Part shown: piece after piece, positions 37,801 to 53,611 of the stretch | Position numbering within the stretch: position 1 is the stretch's first letter | How the letters are laid out: every line of letters starts with the position of its first letter | DNA from: Samsonia erythrinae | GTDB taxonomy: Bacteria > Pseudomonadota > Gammaproteobacteria > Enterobacterales > Enterobacteriaceae | Direction: 5' to 3' | Length of the DNA: 64,000 bases | Assembly (NCBI RefSeq): GCF_004342665.1 | Contig: NZ_SMBY01000008.1 | Location: 1-64,000, forward strand | Made by a program: the position numbers and the translations under genes | Notes under the pieces: generated by a model | Databases searched by the model: none | Told to the model about the DNA's origin: nothing | What the model saw: only the letters and a program-made list of their open reading frames with translations

Positions 37801-38697
37801 ATGCGAATAAATCCCCGTCAGGTTGAAGCTTTCCATAAAGTGATTCTTACCGGAAGCATCACCGCCGCCGCCAACATGATGTACATCACTCAACCCGCCG
37901 TCAGCCGCCTGATTCGGGACTTTGAAGACGCGCTCAATCTGACGCTGTTTGACAGAGACGGGCGCGGCCTGATCCCGCGCGCGGAAGCGATGAAGCTGTA
38001 TCGGGAAGTGGAGCGTCTTTATTTGGGGCTGGATCACATTGGGATGATCGCCGACGAAATTCGTCACGCCAGAGGCAGCGTGCTGCGTATCGCCGCCGTT
38101 CAGGCGCTCTCGTTTGTTTGTTCCGATCAGGTGTTGCCAACCTTACTCAAGAAATATCCCGATCTTTCCCTGTTTTTAGACATCGAAAGCACCAGCCGGA
38201 TTACGGATGCCATCGCCAGCAATCAGTATGACATCGGCTTTATTTTCGGCCAGCCGGGCGCCAAAGGGCTAGAGGCAGAACCCTTGGCCAACATCAGTGC
38301 CGTGGCGGTGCTCGCCATCGATCACCCTCTTGCGCAAGCGGATGAAATTACGCTGTCCGACCTGGCCAGGAGCCGCGCTATTCTACCCGGCAGAACCACG
38401 CCGCTGCGGGCGCAAATCGATATTTCCATCAGGAAAGAGCAAAGCTATCTGCATAACCCTATCGAAACCTCAATGATTAACTGCTGCGTGCTGGCATCGC
38501 GAAACGTCGGCATCGGCGTCGTGGATTTTATTACTGCCCTGAACAGCCCTTCGCCGATTGTCGTCAAGCCGTTCAATCCGGATATCGAAATGGTATATTG
38601 CGCGGTATATCCTCCGCAAATTCCCCGCAGCCAGATGGTTAATCGCGTCACTCAGGTGATGAAAGAGAAAATAGCGGCCAGCCTGGCATTGAAATAA
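37801..38697 (+). CDS. LysR-family regulator, OccR/NocR-like
   Basis: This LysR regulator (298 residues) has an N-terminal helix-turn-helix (RQVEAFHKVILTGSITAAAN, TQPAVSRLIRDFEDAL; residues ~6-52) and a C-terminal periplasmic-type ligand domain. The N-terminal half resembles OccR and NocR, the opine catabolism regulators of Agrobacterium plasmids, for example in DHIGMIADEIRHARGSVLRIAA. It is divergent from the ABC/nucleoside hydrolase operon and is its likely activator. The inducer is unknown. Confidence 0.88.
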   Translation: MRINPRQVEAFHKVILTGSITAAANMMYITQPAVSRLIRDFEDALNLTLFDRDGRGLIPRAEAMKLYREVERLYLGLDHIGMIADEIRHARGSVLRIAAVQALSFVCSDQVLPTLLKKYPDLSLFLDIESTSRITDAIASNQYDIGFIFGQPGAKGLEAEPLANISAVAVLAIDHPLAQADEITLSDLARSRAILPGRTTPLRAQIDISIRKEQSYLHNPIETSMINCCVLASRNVGIGVVDFITALNSPSPIVVKPFNPDIEMVYCAVYPPQIPRSQMVNRVTQVMKEKIAASLALK

Positions 38698-38844
38698 TAT
38701 CGGGCCAAAAGCATGATTTATTTTTTTAATACAGCGATTAAATAAATGCCTTTTGAATTGATTTAAAAAAAATAATTATCATGAAAATCATTAAGACATA
38801 AAAATAGCCATCATCGATGGCTATTCAAACAAACATATTGTCTT

Positions 38845-41464
<2,620 letters not shown>

Positions 41465-41565
41465 TCATTTCAGGGGTACGAATTATTGACTGACAAAGCA
41501 AAAATCTTATTCATACCGCCCTTTACCGTTTGTTTTTTATCATTCAAGCAAGACATAAAATAATA

Positions 41566-41579
41566 TGCAACCGGTTTCA
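41566..41579. promoter_or_regulatory. AscG-type operator between bglA and the LacI-family gene
   Basis: TGCAACCGGTTTCA differs by one base from the perfect palindrome TGAAACCGGTTTCA, the AscG binding consensus as I recall it. It lies about 114 nt upstream of bglA and 143 nt upstream of the regulator, so one site could repress both genes. Confidence 0.7.
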
Positions 41580-41721
41580 TAACGGCATTGCCATTTTTTG
41601 AAGACGATCATAAACAGCATCATCTATCTGGACATATATTTATCCCTGCATTCGTCATTGATGATAAAAAAGAAGGAATTATCCCTATAATGGCAGCAGA
41701 ACAGGAGAACAGGGAAGTACG

Positions 41722-42735
41722 ATGGTAACCATGCTCGATGTGGCGAAAAAAGCGGGTGTCTCAAAAGCCACCGTATCACGCGTACTGACAGGGAATAACT
41801 ACGTCAGCAAAACTACCCGGGAACGGGTATTTTGGGCGATCGAAGAGATCGGCTATCGACCCAACCTACTGGCGCGTCAGCTTGCGACGAACAAGTCGCA
41901 ATGTATCGGTTTGGTCGTAACCAATACGCTCTACAGCGGGCCTTATTTCAGCGAACTGCTGTTCCAGACGGCCACCATGATGGAAAAATATGGGCGCCAG
42001 CTCATTATGGCCGACGGTAAACACAGCGCAGAAGAAGAGCGGGAAGCCATCCAGTTTTTGCTCGATTTACGCTGCGACGCCGTCATTATCTATCCACGCT
42101 TTCTTTCTATCGACGCACTGGAAAGCATTATCGAACAACACGAACAGCCGATAATGGTGGTGAATCGCACCCTGCATCAGCACAGCGACAACGGTATTTG
42201 CGCCGATCATCAACAACATAGCTGCGATGCCGTTAAATATCTGATTACGCAGGGCCACCATGATATTGCGTTTATCTGCGGTTCAGCCAATTCGCCAACC
42301 GGTACAAGCCGGCTCGCAGGGTATCGACAAGCCTTAGCAGAAAACGGTATCCCCTGCATTGACAGCCTGATTGCCGTGGGAAACTGGACCTATGACAGCG
42401 GTTATACGGCAACAAAGGCGCTGCTACAGCAGGCTCCTACCTTCAGCGCGCTGGTCGCAAGCAACGACGATATGGCGATTGGCGCGGCGAAAGCGCTACG
42501 CGAGCACGGCTTTGTCCTACCGCAGGATATCTCGCTACTAGGGTTCGACGATTTGCCGATGGCCTCATGGTTCTACCCGCCACTGACGACCGTCCATGTT
42601 CCCGTCGCCGAGATGATCAAGTACACTCTGGAGAAACTGCTGTCCCGGTTGGAAGGCGAAACCCTCCTGCCTGTGCCTGACTTCAAAGGCGAACTGATTA
42701 TCCGCGACTCCGTCAGTAAAGGCCCCGCCGCCTAA
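41722..42735 (+). CDS. ascG: LacI-family repressor, AscG-like
   Basis: This LacI/GalR repressor (337 residues) has the N-terminal helix-turn-helix (TMLDVAKKAGVSKATVSRVL), hinge RPNLLARQL and a periplasmic-binding-like sugar domain. It is close to E. coli AscG along its length (TNTLYSGPYFSELLF, ADGKHSAEEEREAIQ, VASNDDMAIGAAKALREHG). AscG represses beta-glucoside genes (ascFB in E. coli). Here the divergent target is bglA and no ascF is present. AGGGAAG precedes the ATG. Confidence 0.88.
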   Translation: MVTMLDVAKKAGVSKATVSRVLTGNNYVSKTTRERVFWAIEEIGYRPNLLARQLATNKSQCIGLVVTNTLYSGPYFSELLFQTATMMEKYGRQLIMADGKHSAEEEREAIQFLLDLRCDAVIIYPRFLSIDALESIIEQHEQPIMVVNRTLHQHSDNGICADHQQHSCDAVKYLITQGHHDIAFICGSANSPTGTSRLAGYRQALAENGIPCIDSLIAVGNWTYDSGYTATKALLQQAPTFSALVASNDDMAIGAAKALREHGFVLPQDISLLGFDDLPMASWFYPPLTTVHVPVAEMIKYTLEKLLSRLEGETLLPVPDFKGELIIRDSVSKGPAA

Positions 42736-43045
42736 TCCCCACGACGATGTTATCGTCATGGCACGCCAGCCTATTCTGTCGAAATACGGGTATCAGTCTT
42801 CACCCCGGGTGATATAAGTAATATGCTAACCTCATGATCCATTTACCAGAGAGCGACGCCCCGTTCTTGCGCCCGCTCTCACAAGAACAAAATCGACAGA
42901 CTCTTAGGCTACACCCGAAATCGTTTGAGTTGCAGGAAGGCAGCGACGTCGTGAACGCTCCGTCCCTTACTGATGTCAGGGCGGGGGTGAATGAGAAAAG
43001 CCAATGCACATGCAGCTTAAGGCACTACGGGTATGTAAAGATAAT
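42736..43045. other. Gap between the AscG-like gene and the MFS gene
   Basis: No well-supported gene. A short palindrome TCACCC-C-GGGTGA (42800-42812) could be an operator for the MFS gene. Small open frames here have no ribosome site or family match. Confidence 0.45.
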
Positions 43046-44236
43046 ATGAAATTCATAAAATTACCGCTACTGGCGCAAATCTCCTCCGTGCATCTGGTCA
43101 GCCACTTCCATATGATGGTGCTGCCTGCGCTTATTCCGTTGCTGTCAGCTCAGCGCGATATCAGCTTTGTTGAACTGGGTTTCGCACTCAGCGTGTTCAA
43201 CATCGTCTCCGCCTGCGTACAGACGCCCATCGGCTTTATGGTGGATCGCTTAGGCGCACGCCGAACGCTAACCGCCGGGCTAACGCTCGGCAGCCTCTGC
43301 TTTTTTTCTCTCGGCTTTTTCGGCAGCTATACCTGGCTGCTCGCTGCGATGGCGATGGCGGGCATCGCCAATGCGGTTTACCATCCGGCGGATTACGCTT
43401 TGCTGTCGCGCGGAATTGACGAAACACGCATGGGCCGCGCCTTCTCAATACATACCTTCTCCGGCTTTCTGGGCACGGCAATCGCCCCCGGTATTTTGCT
43501 GGCCGTTGCGGCCTTTTCCGGCATTAACAGCGCGTTCATCGTTTCCGGCGTCATTGGCTTACTTGCCGTTCCGCTCCTGCTGAGCGAACATGATGAGCCA
43601 GTCCGGATCCAGCCGGCCTCAACGGTGAAAAACCAGCCGGGTAAATCACGCGCTCCCGTTTTCACACTGCCGATTCTGGCGCTATTGATCCTGTTCCTGC
43701 TGCTCAATCTGAGTACCGGTTCAATTCAGAACTTCTCGGTCACGGCGTTGGTGACCGGTTACGACTTACCGCTTTCACAGGCCAATGTGGTGCTCACCGC
43801 ATTCCTGTTCTCCAGCGCGTTTGGCGTGTTGGCCGGTGGCGCGCTGGCGGATAAAACCAAACGCCACGGTCTGGTTGCAACTGCGGCGCTGGCGCTGACC
43901 GCCGTCCTGGTCAGCATCGTCGCCATTTATCCCTTACCCACCGTTGTGCTGGTACCGCTGCTGGGTACCGCCGGTTTCCTTTCCGGCATGATTGCGCCCT
44001 CACGGGATATGCTGGTGCGCGCCGCCTCTCCGCCCGGCGCGGAAGGACGGGTTTTCGGTATTGTTTCCACCGGCTTCAACATTGGTGGCGCGGCCGGGCC
44101 GGTGCTGTTCGGCTGGCTGCTGGATCACGGTCATCCTCAGGCGATTTTCTGGTCTGCCGTTATCTTTATGCTGATCACCTCATTTATTACGTTGCTACAG
44201 GAAATGCGCAGCATCAGACGACGTGCGCTGGCCTGA
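43046..44236 (+). CDS. MFS transporter (Fsr-like)
   Basis: This major facilitator (396 residues) has about 12 hydrophobic segments, with the A-motif-like GFMVDRLGARR between TM2 and TM3 and ADKTKRHG in the second half. SSVHLVSHFHMMVLPALIPLL and GIANAVYHPADYALLSR are typical of the Fsr/fosmidomycin-resistance-like and related groups. I chose the ATG at 43046 (MKFIKLPLL); an in-frame ATG at 43004 would add 14 polar residues. The substrate is unknown. It is convergent with gyrB. Confidence 0.85.
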   Translation: MKFIKLPLLAQISSVHLVSHFHMMVLPALIPLLSAQRDISFVELGFALSVFNIVSACVQTPIGFMVDRLGARRTLTAGLTLGSLCFFSLGFFGSYTWLLAAMAMAGIANAVYHPADYALLSRGIDETRMGRAFSIHTFSGFLGTAIAPGILLAVAAFSGINSAFIVSGVIGLLAVPLLLSEHDEPVRIQPASTVKNQPGKSRAPVFTLPILALLILFLLLNLSTGSIQNFSVTALVTGYDLPLSQANVVLTAFLFSSAFGVLAGGALADKTKRHGLVATAALALTAVLVSIVAIYPLPTVVLVPLLGTAGFLSGMIAPSRDMLVRAASPPGAEGRVFGIVSTGFNIGGAAGPVLFGWLLDHGHPQAIFWSAVIFMLITSFITLLQEMRSIRRRALA

Positions 44237-44294
44237 TAAAGGCGTAAAAACGTAGGGAATGTTTTTCAACGTCGCTTGCGACGGCCCCAAAGGT

Positions 44295-44313
44295 GGCGAG
44301 CAGTAAGCTCGCC
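44295..44313. repeat. GC-rich hairpin near the gyrB/MFS convergence
   Basis: GGCGAGC and GCTCGCC pair across 5 nt. It lies on the MFS side of the gyrB terminator. No T-tract follows on the plus strand, so its role in ending the MFS transcript is unsure. Confidence 0.5.
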
Positions 44314-44315
44314 AT

Positions 44316-44342
44316 AAAAAAACCAGCTCCGCTGGGAGCTGG
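44316..44342 (-). terminator. Terminator after gyrB
   Basis: CCAGCTCC and GGGAGCTGG form a stem with TTTTTTTA following on the minus strand, about 55 nt past the gyrB stop. Confidence 0.85.
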
Positions 44343-44396
44343 CTGAGGCTACGAATAAAACCGATCGCGCGGTGATAATGGAAGAACCTATCTACA

Positions 44397-46832
<2,436 letters not shown>

Positions 46833-47918
46833 TTAGTCCTGTGATTGAACCGTTATTTTACCCTGTTCTACGCGGAACATCTTGCCCTTTTCGCCAACCA
46901 TATCGCCTATCTGCTCAGCGCTGACGGCGCTGACAAAAACCTGGGCATGGGTGGCTTTCAACCGTTCGGCCAGCAAACGGCGGCGGGTACTATCCAGTTC
47001 GGAAGCAAAATCATCGATCAGATACAGACAGCGCAGTCCGTTCTGACGGGTGAGAAATTCACCCTGAGCCAGCCTCAGCGCACACATCAGCAACTTGAGC
47101 TGGCCACGGGACAGCATATCCTCGACCGCCACGCCGCTGGCGCGAATGCGGAAATCGGCTTTATGCGGCCCAAGCGCCGTATAGCCTAACATACGGTCGC
47201 GTTCGAACTGCCGTTCAAGCAGTTCGGCATACTCACTTTCTCTGTCCCAACCGCGCTGGAAAGAAAAACTGAGAGAAAACTCAGGTAAAAACTGCGTACA
47301 GGTTGCGGCAATATCATCGGCAATCGCCTCAGCGTATTGCGCACGCCATTCGCTAATCCGCGCCGCCAGCGGCACCAGTTCCTGATCCCAGGCTCTGAGC
47401 TGCCCGTAATGGCTCGTCTGACGCAGCGCGGCATTGCGTTGCCGCAGCAGGCGCTTCAGGTTGCTCCACGCCGCAAAGAAACCGGGTTCATTGTGGAAAC
47501 AGCCCCAGTCAAGAAAGGCGCGACGATATTTCGGTCCGCCGTTGAGCAGGGTAAATCCTTCCGGCGTGATCAGCTGTATCGGCAGCAAGTGCGCCAGCTC
47601 CGCGACTTTATGACCATCGCTGCCGTCAATGCGCACCTTGCTATCACCCTGACGGTTTTTGCTCAACCCAACGGCGCGCTCCGTTTCCGTTCCGTCAATG
47701 CGACCATGCAGCACAAATTCCGGCTGTTCATGGCGAATGACGCGCGCGGCTTGCACGCTGCGGAACGCCCGCCCATGTCCCAGCGTATAGATGGCTTCCA
47801 GCACGCTGGTTTTACCGCTGCCGTTGGCGCCAACCAGAAAATTGAAGCCGGGTGCCAACGCCAGATCGGCCGCCTCGATATTGCGGAAATCTTTAATAAG
47901 AAGACGAGTAAGGGCCAT
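46833..47918 (-). CDS. recF: DNA repair and gap-recombination protein RecF
   Basis: This SMC-like ATPase (361 residues; E. coli 357) loads RecA at gaps with RecO and RecR. Walker A GANGSGKT is at residues 30-37, the signature LSRGQLKLL is about 267, and Walker B-like [13 protein letters not shown] is near 300. It ends 19 nt before gyrB and starts 146 nt after dnaN. Confidence 0.98.
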   Translation of the reverse strand: MALTRLLIKDFRNIEAADLALAPGFNFLVGANGSGKTSVLEAIYTLGHGRAFRSVQAARVIRHEQPEFVLHGRIDGTETERAVGLSKNRQGDSKVRIDGSDGHKVAELAHLLPIQLITPEGFTLLNGGPKYRRAFLDWGCFHNEPGFFAAWSNLKRLLRQRNAALRQTSHYGQLRAWDQELVPLAARISEWRAQYAEAIADDIAATCTQFLPEFSLSFSFQRGWDRESEYAELLERQFERDRMLGYTALGPHKADFRIRASGVAVEDMLSRGQLKLLMCALRLAQGEFLTRQNGLRCLYLIDDFASELDSTRRRLLAERLKATHAQVFVSAVSAEQIGDMVGEKGKMFRVEQGKITVQSQD

Positions 47919-48063
47919 GTTGCAGATATCTTATATGGGAGGGCGTTATTGTCGCAGGCCAGTTGCGTGCGGACAGCGCACAGCAACCGGAGCGTACACA
48001 GAGTACGTGAGGATTGCGAGCACTGCCCAATCGCAAATGGGCAAGTAAAATAGCCCGATAATT

Positions 48064-49164
48064 CTACAACCGCATGGGCATGACGACATAGGCCGCCGCC
48101 CGACTGGCGCTATCTTCAATCTGCACGCTGGACACGGAATCCGTCAGCAGCAAACGGACATCCTCACACTTCAGCGCATTTAGCACATCCAGCACATAGC
48201 TGACATTGAAGCCGATCTCCATTTCAGTGCCGTCATACTGCACATCCAGAATTTCTTCCGCTTCTTCCTGTTCCGGGTTGTTGGCCGTAATTTTAAGCTG
48301 ATTCTGGATAAGATGCAGACGCACGCCGCGGAATTTCTCATTCGACAAAATCGCCGCACGCGAGAAGGCCTGCTTGAGTAAATCGCAGCTGGCTTCCAGC
48401 GTCTTATCCGGATTTTTCGGCAAAACGCGACGATAGTCAGGGAAACGGCCATCAACCAGCTTCGATGTGAAAATAAAGTCACCGACGTGCGCACGAATGT
48501 TATTGCTGCCGATTTGCAGTTGCAGCGGCGTATCGCCGCCGTCGAGCAAACGCGCCAGTTCCATCACGCCTTTACGCGGTACGATCACCGAATGAGAAGG
48601 CAGGGACTGCCCCACCGGCATGGCGCAAACCGCCAAACGGTGGCCGTCGGTCGCGACCGTGCGCAGTTCTTCACCTTCGGTTTCGAACAGCATACCGTTG
48701 AGATAATAGCGAACATCCTGATGCGCCATCGAAAATTGCGTCGCTTCGATCAAACGCTTCATCGTCGCCTGCGGCAAAGAGAACTCAACGTCGCTCTGCC
48801 AGTCATCCAGATTAGGAAAATCCGCGGCGGGGAGCGTCGACAGCGAGAAACGGCTGCGCCCGGAGCGCACCAGCATACGATCGCCATCCAGCATAATGGT
48901 GATCTCGGCGCCGTCCGGCAGGCCGCGGCAAATATCAAACAGTTTGCGGGCAGGCACCGTGGTCGCCCCCGGCTCGTGCGGCTGCGTCAGCGCCACTTTC
49001 GCCACCATCTCCATTTCCAGATCGGTACCGGTCAGCGACAGCGCGCCTTCCGTCACCTGAATCAGCAGGTTACCCAGGATCGGTAAAGTCGGTCGGCCAC
49101 CTAACGGACTGCTGACCTGTTGCAATGGCTTTAACAGACGCTCGCGTTCAACAATAAATTTCAT
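48064..49164 (-). CDS. dnaN: DNA polymerase III beta sliding clamp
   Basis: This is the ring-shaped processivity clamp (366 residues, as in E. coli). Three similar domains make up the monomer, and the C-terminus ends YVVMPMRL, the region of the peptide-binding pocket. The start MKFIVERERLL lies 4 nt after the dnaA stop, so the two are co-translated or co-transcribed. Confidence 0.99.
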   Translation of the reverse strand: MKFIVERERLLKPLQQVSSPLGGRPTLPILGNLLIQVTEGALSLTGTDLEMEMVAKVALTQPHEPGATTVPARKLFDICRGLPDGAEITIMLDGDRMLVRSGRSRFSLSTLPAADFPNLDDWQSDVEFSLPQATMKRLIEATQFSMAHQDVRYYLNGMLFETEGEELRTVATDGHRLAVCAMPVGQSLPSHSVIVPRKGVMELARLLDGGDTPLQLQIGSNNIRAHVGDFIFTSKLVDGRFPDYRRVLPKNPDKTLEASCDLLKQAFSRAAILSNEKFRGVRLHLIQNQLKITANNPEQEEAEEILDVQYDGTEMEIGFNVSYVLDVLNALKCEDVRLLLTDSVSSVQIEDSASRAAAYVVMPMRL

Positions 49165-49168
49165 CATA

Positions 49169-50563
49169 TTATGAAGATAATGTTCTGATTAAATTGGAAA
49201 AATCTTCTTTGATGTCGTGACTCTCTTCACGCAACTGCTCGATTTTACGGCAGGCATGCAACACCGTCGTATGGTCACGCCCGCCGAAAGCATCGCCGAT
49301 TTCCGGCAGGCTGTGATTCGTCAGTTCTTTCGCCAACGCCATCGCCATCTGGCGCGGACGCGCCACCGAGCGGGAACGGCGTTTAGACAGCAGGTCGGCT
49401 ACCTTAATTTTATAGTATTCCGCCACGGTCTTTTGAATATTGTCGATAGTAACCAGTTTTTCCTGCAACGCCAGCAGATCGCGCAGCGCCTCGCGGACAA
49501 AATCGATGGTGATAGAGCGGCCGGTAAAATTGGCGTTGGCGATGACGCGGTTCAACGCGCCCTCAAGCTCACGCACATTGGAGCGCAGACGTTTGGCAAT
49601 AAAGAACGCGACTTCGCCGGGCAGGCGAATATCATTTTCATCCGCCTTTTTCATCAGGATCGCCACGCGGGTTTCCAGCTCTGGCGGTTCGATCGCGACC
49701 GTTAACCCCCAGCCAAAGCGGGATTTCAAACGATCTTCCACGCCGTTGATCTCTTTCGGATAGCGGTCGGAGGTCAGAATGATTTGTTGGTTCCCTTCCA
49801 GCAGCGCATTAAAGGTATGAAAGAACTCTTCCTGCGAGCGCTCTTTATTCGCGAAGAACTGGATATCATCGATCAGTAGCGCATCGACGGAACGATAGTA
49901 GCGTTTGAACTCCTCAATCGCGTTGTTCTGCAACGCCTTTACCATATCCTGAACGAAACGCTCGGAGTGCATATAAACCACTTTGGCATTGGGCTTACGG
50001 GCAATGATGCCATTCCCCACCGCATGCAACAGGTGCGTTTTACCCAGGCCGGTGCCGCCGTAAAGAAACAGCGGGTTATACGCGCCGCCTGGGTTGTCGG
50101 CCACCTGACGCGCTGCCGCGCGCGCCAACTGGTTAGACTTACCCTCAACGAAATTATCAAACGTATGCTTGGGGTTCACGTTGGAACGGTAAGTATGCTC
50201 AGCCTGAACAGGCGAATTATCCCAGCTTGGGCGTATCGGCGCGGTGCGGGCGTTGTGCTGCGGCGCGACACTGCCGCTGTGTTGCGACTGAACTGGCTGA
50301 CTGACAGCCTGAACCAGCGGTTTACTGCCGACTTCAAAACGCAGCAAAGGGGCGTCCATCCCACAAAAATCATTCAGCAGGACATTGATATTATTTAAGT
50401 ATTTATCACGAACCCAATCCAGCACAAAGCGATTAGGGGCATAGAGCGCCAGAGTGTTATCACTCAGCTCCGCCTGTAACGGGCGTATCCACATACTGAA
50501 TTCTGTGGCAGGTAACTCATCCTGCAAACGGGCAAGACACTGCTGCCAAAGCGAAAGCGACAC
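49169..50563 (-). CDS. dnaA: Chromosomal replication initiator DnaA
   Basis: This AAA+ initiator (464 residues; E. coli 467) melts oriC. Domain I is [22 protein letters not shown], a variable linker lies at about 85-130, and the AAA+ domain has Walker [10 protein letters not shown] and Walker [10 protein letters not shown]. Domain IV carries the DnaA-box signature [15 protein letters not shown] chose the GTG at 50563 (start SLSLW), as in E. coli, preceded by GGAG; upstream in-frame starts add 11 unlike residues. The promoter region carries a perfect DnaA box for autoregulation. Confidence 0.98.
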   Translation of the reverse strand: MSLSLWQQCLARLQDELPATEFSMWIRPLQAELSDNTLALYAPNRFVLDWVRDKYLNNINVLLNDFCGMDAPLLRFEVGSKPLVQAVSQPVQSQHSGSVAPQHNARTAPIRPSWDNSPVQAEHTYRSNVNPKHTFDNFVEGKSNQLARAAARQVADNPGGAYNPLFLYGGTGLGKTHLLHAVGNGIIARKPNAKVVYMHSERFVQDMVKALQNNAIEEFKRYYRSVDALLIDDIQFFANKERSQEEFFHTFNALLEGNQQIILTSDRYPKEINGVEDRLKSRFGWGLTVAIEPPELETRVAILMKKADENDIRLPGEVAFFIAKRLRSNVRELEGALNRVIANANFTGRSITIDFVREALRDLLALQEKLVTIDNIQKTVAEYYKIKVADLLSKRRSRSVARPRQMAMALAKELTNHSLPEIGDAFGGRDHTTVLHACRKIEQLREESHDIKEDFSNLIRTLSS

Positions 50564-50799
50564 GGCGGACTCCACTCGAACAAGAACGATCACCAAGAAA
50601 AGAATAAGACGTTATTTATGTGACTCATGATTTTTATGCCTGCGCCATCCACCATCGCTTCATACACGATATCAGATGCCAGACACTCGCAGCGCGGCGG
50701 TTTGCCCTGACGATCCGATAAAAGGATCGCTAACGGGACCGCGGATCATAACCTAATACGCCCAAGAGATCTTCCCCTTCCTCACAGTTTCGATCCTTT

Positions 50800-50808
50800 T
50801 TATCCACA
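50800..50808 (+). promoter_or_regulatory. DnaA box TTATCCACA upstream of dnaA
   Basis: A perfect 9-mer TTATCCACA about 240 nt upstream of the dnaA start. It is the site type through which DnaA represses its own promoter. A weaker match (TTATCCAAG) lies near 51180. Confidence 0.85.
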
Positions 50809-51065
50809 GGCTATTCTTATGCCTCCCCTTGACAGCACGCCAGACACGCGGTTCGCACAGATTTCATCCGTCCCGATAATAAAGAAGGCGACACCGGGCC
50901 TGAAAACACGATCGCGATCCGGCCAGAGCGATCGTTGCAGGATCCTTGCGCTTTATTATAGAGTCCGTATAATTCCTTGCCCGCGCGCTTACGCCTTTTC
51001 TGTGCTCAGCCAGACAGAAACCCCCAAAAGAATGGGAATGGCTGGCATGTGACGCGTGATGTTAA

Positions 51066-51094
51066 TTGACTCAGGACTGTACAATTATTACAAT
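51066..51094 (+). promoter_or_regulatory. Sigma-70 promoter for rpmH-rnpA
   Basis: TTGACT (51066-51071) and TACAAT (51089-51094) are separated by exactly 17 nt, about 110 nt before the rpmH ATG. This is a strong match to the sigma-70 consensus. Confidence 0.8.
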
Positions 51095-51194
51095 CCTGCC
51101 TCTTTCAGATTGTGATATGCGATTGAGGCGTCGGTCATTTTCACGCCGAGTAGCCAAACGCGTTTACTGTGAAGTTATAATTATCCAAGTTTAG

Positions 51195-51347
<153 letters not shown>

Positions 51348-51365
51348 TAAAAGCTAACCCACCGA

Positions 51366-51725
51366 GTGGTTAAGCTCGCTTTTCCCAGGGAGTTACGTTT
51401 GTTAACTCCCAGCCATTTCACTTTCGTCTTCCAGCAACCGCAACGGGCGGGCACGCCGCAAATCACCATCCTCGGCCGCCTGAACTCGCTGGGGCATCCC
51501 CGCATCGGTCTTACCGTCGCCAAAAAGCATGTCAAACGTGCTCATGAACGTAATCGGATTAAACGTCTGACGCGTGAAAGTTTTCGCCTGCACCAACATT
51601 CATTGCCTTCAATGGATTTTGTCGTCATCGCGAAAAAAGGGGTGTCTGAACTGGATAACCGTACTCTGACGGAAGCATTGGAAAAATTATGGCGTCGGCA
51701 CTGTCGTTTGGCTCCCGACTGTTGA
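51366..51725 (+). CDS. rnpA: Ribonuclease P protein component
   Basis: This basic protein (119 residues, as in E. coli) assists the RNase P RNA in trimming the 5' ends of tRNA precursors. The family signature [13 protein letters not shown] is about residues 60-72. It starts with GTG 18 nt after rpmH, as in E. coli. It overlaps yidD by 37 nt in another frame. Confidence 0.98.
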   Translation: MVKLAFPRELRLLTPSHFTFVFQQPQRAGTPQITILGRLNSLGHPRIGLTVAKKHVKRAHERNRIKRLTRESFRLHQHSLPSMDFVVIAKKGVSELDNRTLTEALEKLWRRHCRLAPDC

Positions 51726-51946
51726 TCGGGTTGATACGCGGTTATCAACTCTTCATCAGCCCGTTACTTGGACCACATTGCCGGTTTCGGCCAACGTGTT
51801 CACAATACGGTATTGAGGCAATACGCAGGTTCGGCATGATAAAAGGCTGTTGGTTGACGCTTAAACGCGTATTAAAATGCCACCCTTTGAACCCTGGTGG
51901 TGATGATCCCGTACCGCCAAAAACCGACAATAACAGAGAACATTAA
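51689..51946 (+). CDS. yidD: Membrane protein insertion efficiency factor YidD
   Basis: This small membrane-associated protein (85 residues) has an amphipathic N-terminal helix and the family core [23 protein letters not shown], with [14 protein letters not shown] near the end. It is close to E. coli YidD, which aids YidC-dependent insertion. It overlaps the end of rnpA and lies 2 nt before yidC. Confidence 0.95.
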   Translation: MASALSFGSRLLIGLIRGYQLFISPLLGPHCRFRPTCSQYGIEAIRRFGMIKGCWLTLKRVLKCHPLNPGGDDPVPPKTDNNREH

Positions 51947-51948
51947 CG

Positions 51949-53583
51949 ATGGATTCGCAACGCAATCTTCTTGTCATCGCTCTGCTATTCGTAACCTTTA
52001 TGCTCTGGCAGGCCTGGGAAACGGATAAAAATCCGCCAGCAACCACGCAGGCCATACAGCAGGCGACGAACACAGCGAACGATGATGCTACCCACCAGGG
52101 CGTGCCGGGAAGTGCTCAAGGCAAATTGATCACAGTGAAAACCGATGTGTTATCTCTGGCGATCAACACCCGTGGCGGTGATATTGAACAGGCATATCTG
52201 CTGGGTTACCCGGATACGCTGGGTTCAGATAAACCGTTCCACCTTCTGGAAACCACATCGGAGTTCGTCTATCAGGCGCAAAGCGGCCTGACCGGCAAGA
52301 ACGGCCCGGACAACCCGGCGAACGGCCCGCGTCCGCTGTATACCACGACGCAAGATAGCTTCGAACTGGCGGATGGCCAGAACGAACTGCGTATTCCGCT
52401 GACGTATACCGCGGCAGACGGCGTGACTTACACCAAAACGTTCGTTCTGAAACGTGGCGATTATGCACTGAACGTTGACTACAGCGTTAACAACAGCAGC
52501 GATCAACCGCTGGAACTGACGCTGTTCGGTCAGTTAAAGCAGTCCATCGACTTGCCTAAACACCGCGATACCGGCAGCAGCAACTTTGCGCTGCATACCT
52601 ATCGTGGCGCCGCCTTCTCTTCCAGCGAAGACAAGTACCAGAAGTACAGCTTCAGCGATATGGAAGAAAATCTGAACATCACCACCAACGGTGGCTGGGT
52701 GGCGATGCTGCAACAATACTTCGCAACCGCCTGGATCCCAACCACGGCTGGCGCGAATACGTTCTATACCAGCAATCTGGGTAATGGTCAGGCCGCTATT
52801 GGTTTCAAAGCCGCGCCGGTGGTTGTCGCCGCAGGCAGCCAGCAAAACCTGAACGCCACCCTGTGGGTCGGCCCGGAAATTCAGGATAAAATGGCCGCTG
52901 TCGCGCCGCATCTGGATCTGACCGTGGATTACGGCTGGCTGTGGTTTATTTCTCAGCCGCTGTTTAAGCTCCTGAAATTCCTGCATAGCTTTATCGGTAA
53001 CTGGGGCTTCTCCATCATCGCCATTACCTTTATTGTGCGCGGTATCATGTATCCGTTGACGAAAGCGCAATACACCTCGATGGCGAAAATGCGCTTGCTG
53101 CAACCTAAATTGCAGGCCATGCGCGAGCGTATTGGCGATGACAAACAGCGCATGAGTCAGGAAATGATGGCGCTGTACAAGTCAGAGAAAGTAAACCCGC
53201 TGGGTGGCTGCTTCCCGTTGCTGATTCAGATGCCTATCTTCCTGGCGCTGTATTACATGCTGATGGGCTCCGTTGAGCTGCGTCACGCGCCGTTCGCCCT
53301 GTGGATCCATGACCTGTCGGCGCAAGACCCGTACTATATTCTGCCGATCCTGATGGGTGTGACGATGTTCTTCATTCAGAAGATGTCGCCGACCACAGTG
53401 ACCGATCCGATGCAGCAGAAGATCATGACCTACATGCCGGTCATTTTTACGGTCTTCTTCCTGTGGTTCCCGTCAGGTCTGGTGCTGTACTACATTGTCA
53501 GCAACCTGGTGACGATCCTCCAGCAGCAGCTGATTTACCGCGGACTGGAAAAACGCGGCCTGCACAGCCGTGAGAAAAAATAA
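51949..53583 (+). CDS. yidC: Membrane protein insertase YidC
   Basis: This inner-membrane insertase (544 residues; E. coli 548) has an N-terminal TM anchor ([18 protein letters not shown]), a large periplasmic beta domain (about 50-340) and five C-terminal TM segments with the substrate groove. The conserved Arg in [17 protein letters not shown] (about 361) is present. It inserts proteins alone or with SecYEG. Confidence 0.98.
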   Translation: MDSQRNLLVIALLFVTFMLWQAWETDKNPPATTQAIQQATNTANDDATHQGVPGSAQGKLITVKTDVLSLAINTRGGDIEQAYLLGYPDTLGSDKPFHLLETTSEFVYQAQSGLTGKNGPDNPANGPRPLYTTTQDSFELADGQNELRIPLTYTAADGVTYTKTFVLKRGDYALNVDYSVNNSSDQPLELTLFGQLKQSIDLPKHRDTGSSNFALHTYRGAAFSSSEDKYQKYSFSDMEENLNITTNGGWVAMLQQYFATAWIPTTAGANTFYTSNLGNGQAAIGFKAAPVVVAAGSQQNLNATLWVGPEIQDKMAAVAPHLDLTVDYGWLWFISQPLFKLLKFLHSFIGNWGFSIIAITFIVRGIMYPLTKAQYTSMAKMRLLQPKLQAMRERIGDDKQRMSQEMMALYKSEKVNPLGGCFPLLIQMPIFLALYYMLMGSVELRHAPFALWIHDLSAQDPYYILPILMGVTMFFIQKMSPTTVTDPMQQKIMTYMPVIFTVFFLWFPSGLVLYYIVSNLVTILQQQLIYRGLEKRGLHSREKK

Positions 53584-53611
53584 TCCGGTTGGCGGGTAAA
53601 CAAAACAGCGT

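Noticed and set aside
42834-43049. 71-codon open frame between the AscG-like and MFS genes
   Set aside because: No good ribosome site, no recognised domain, and overlaps the MFS start.
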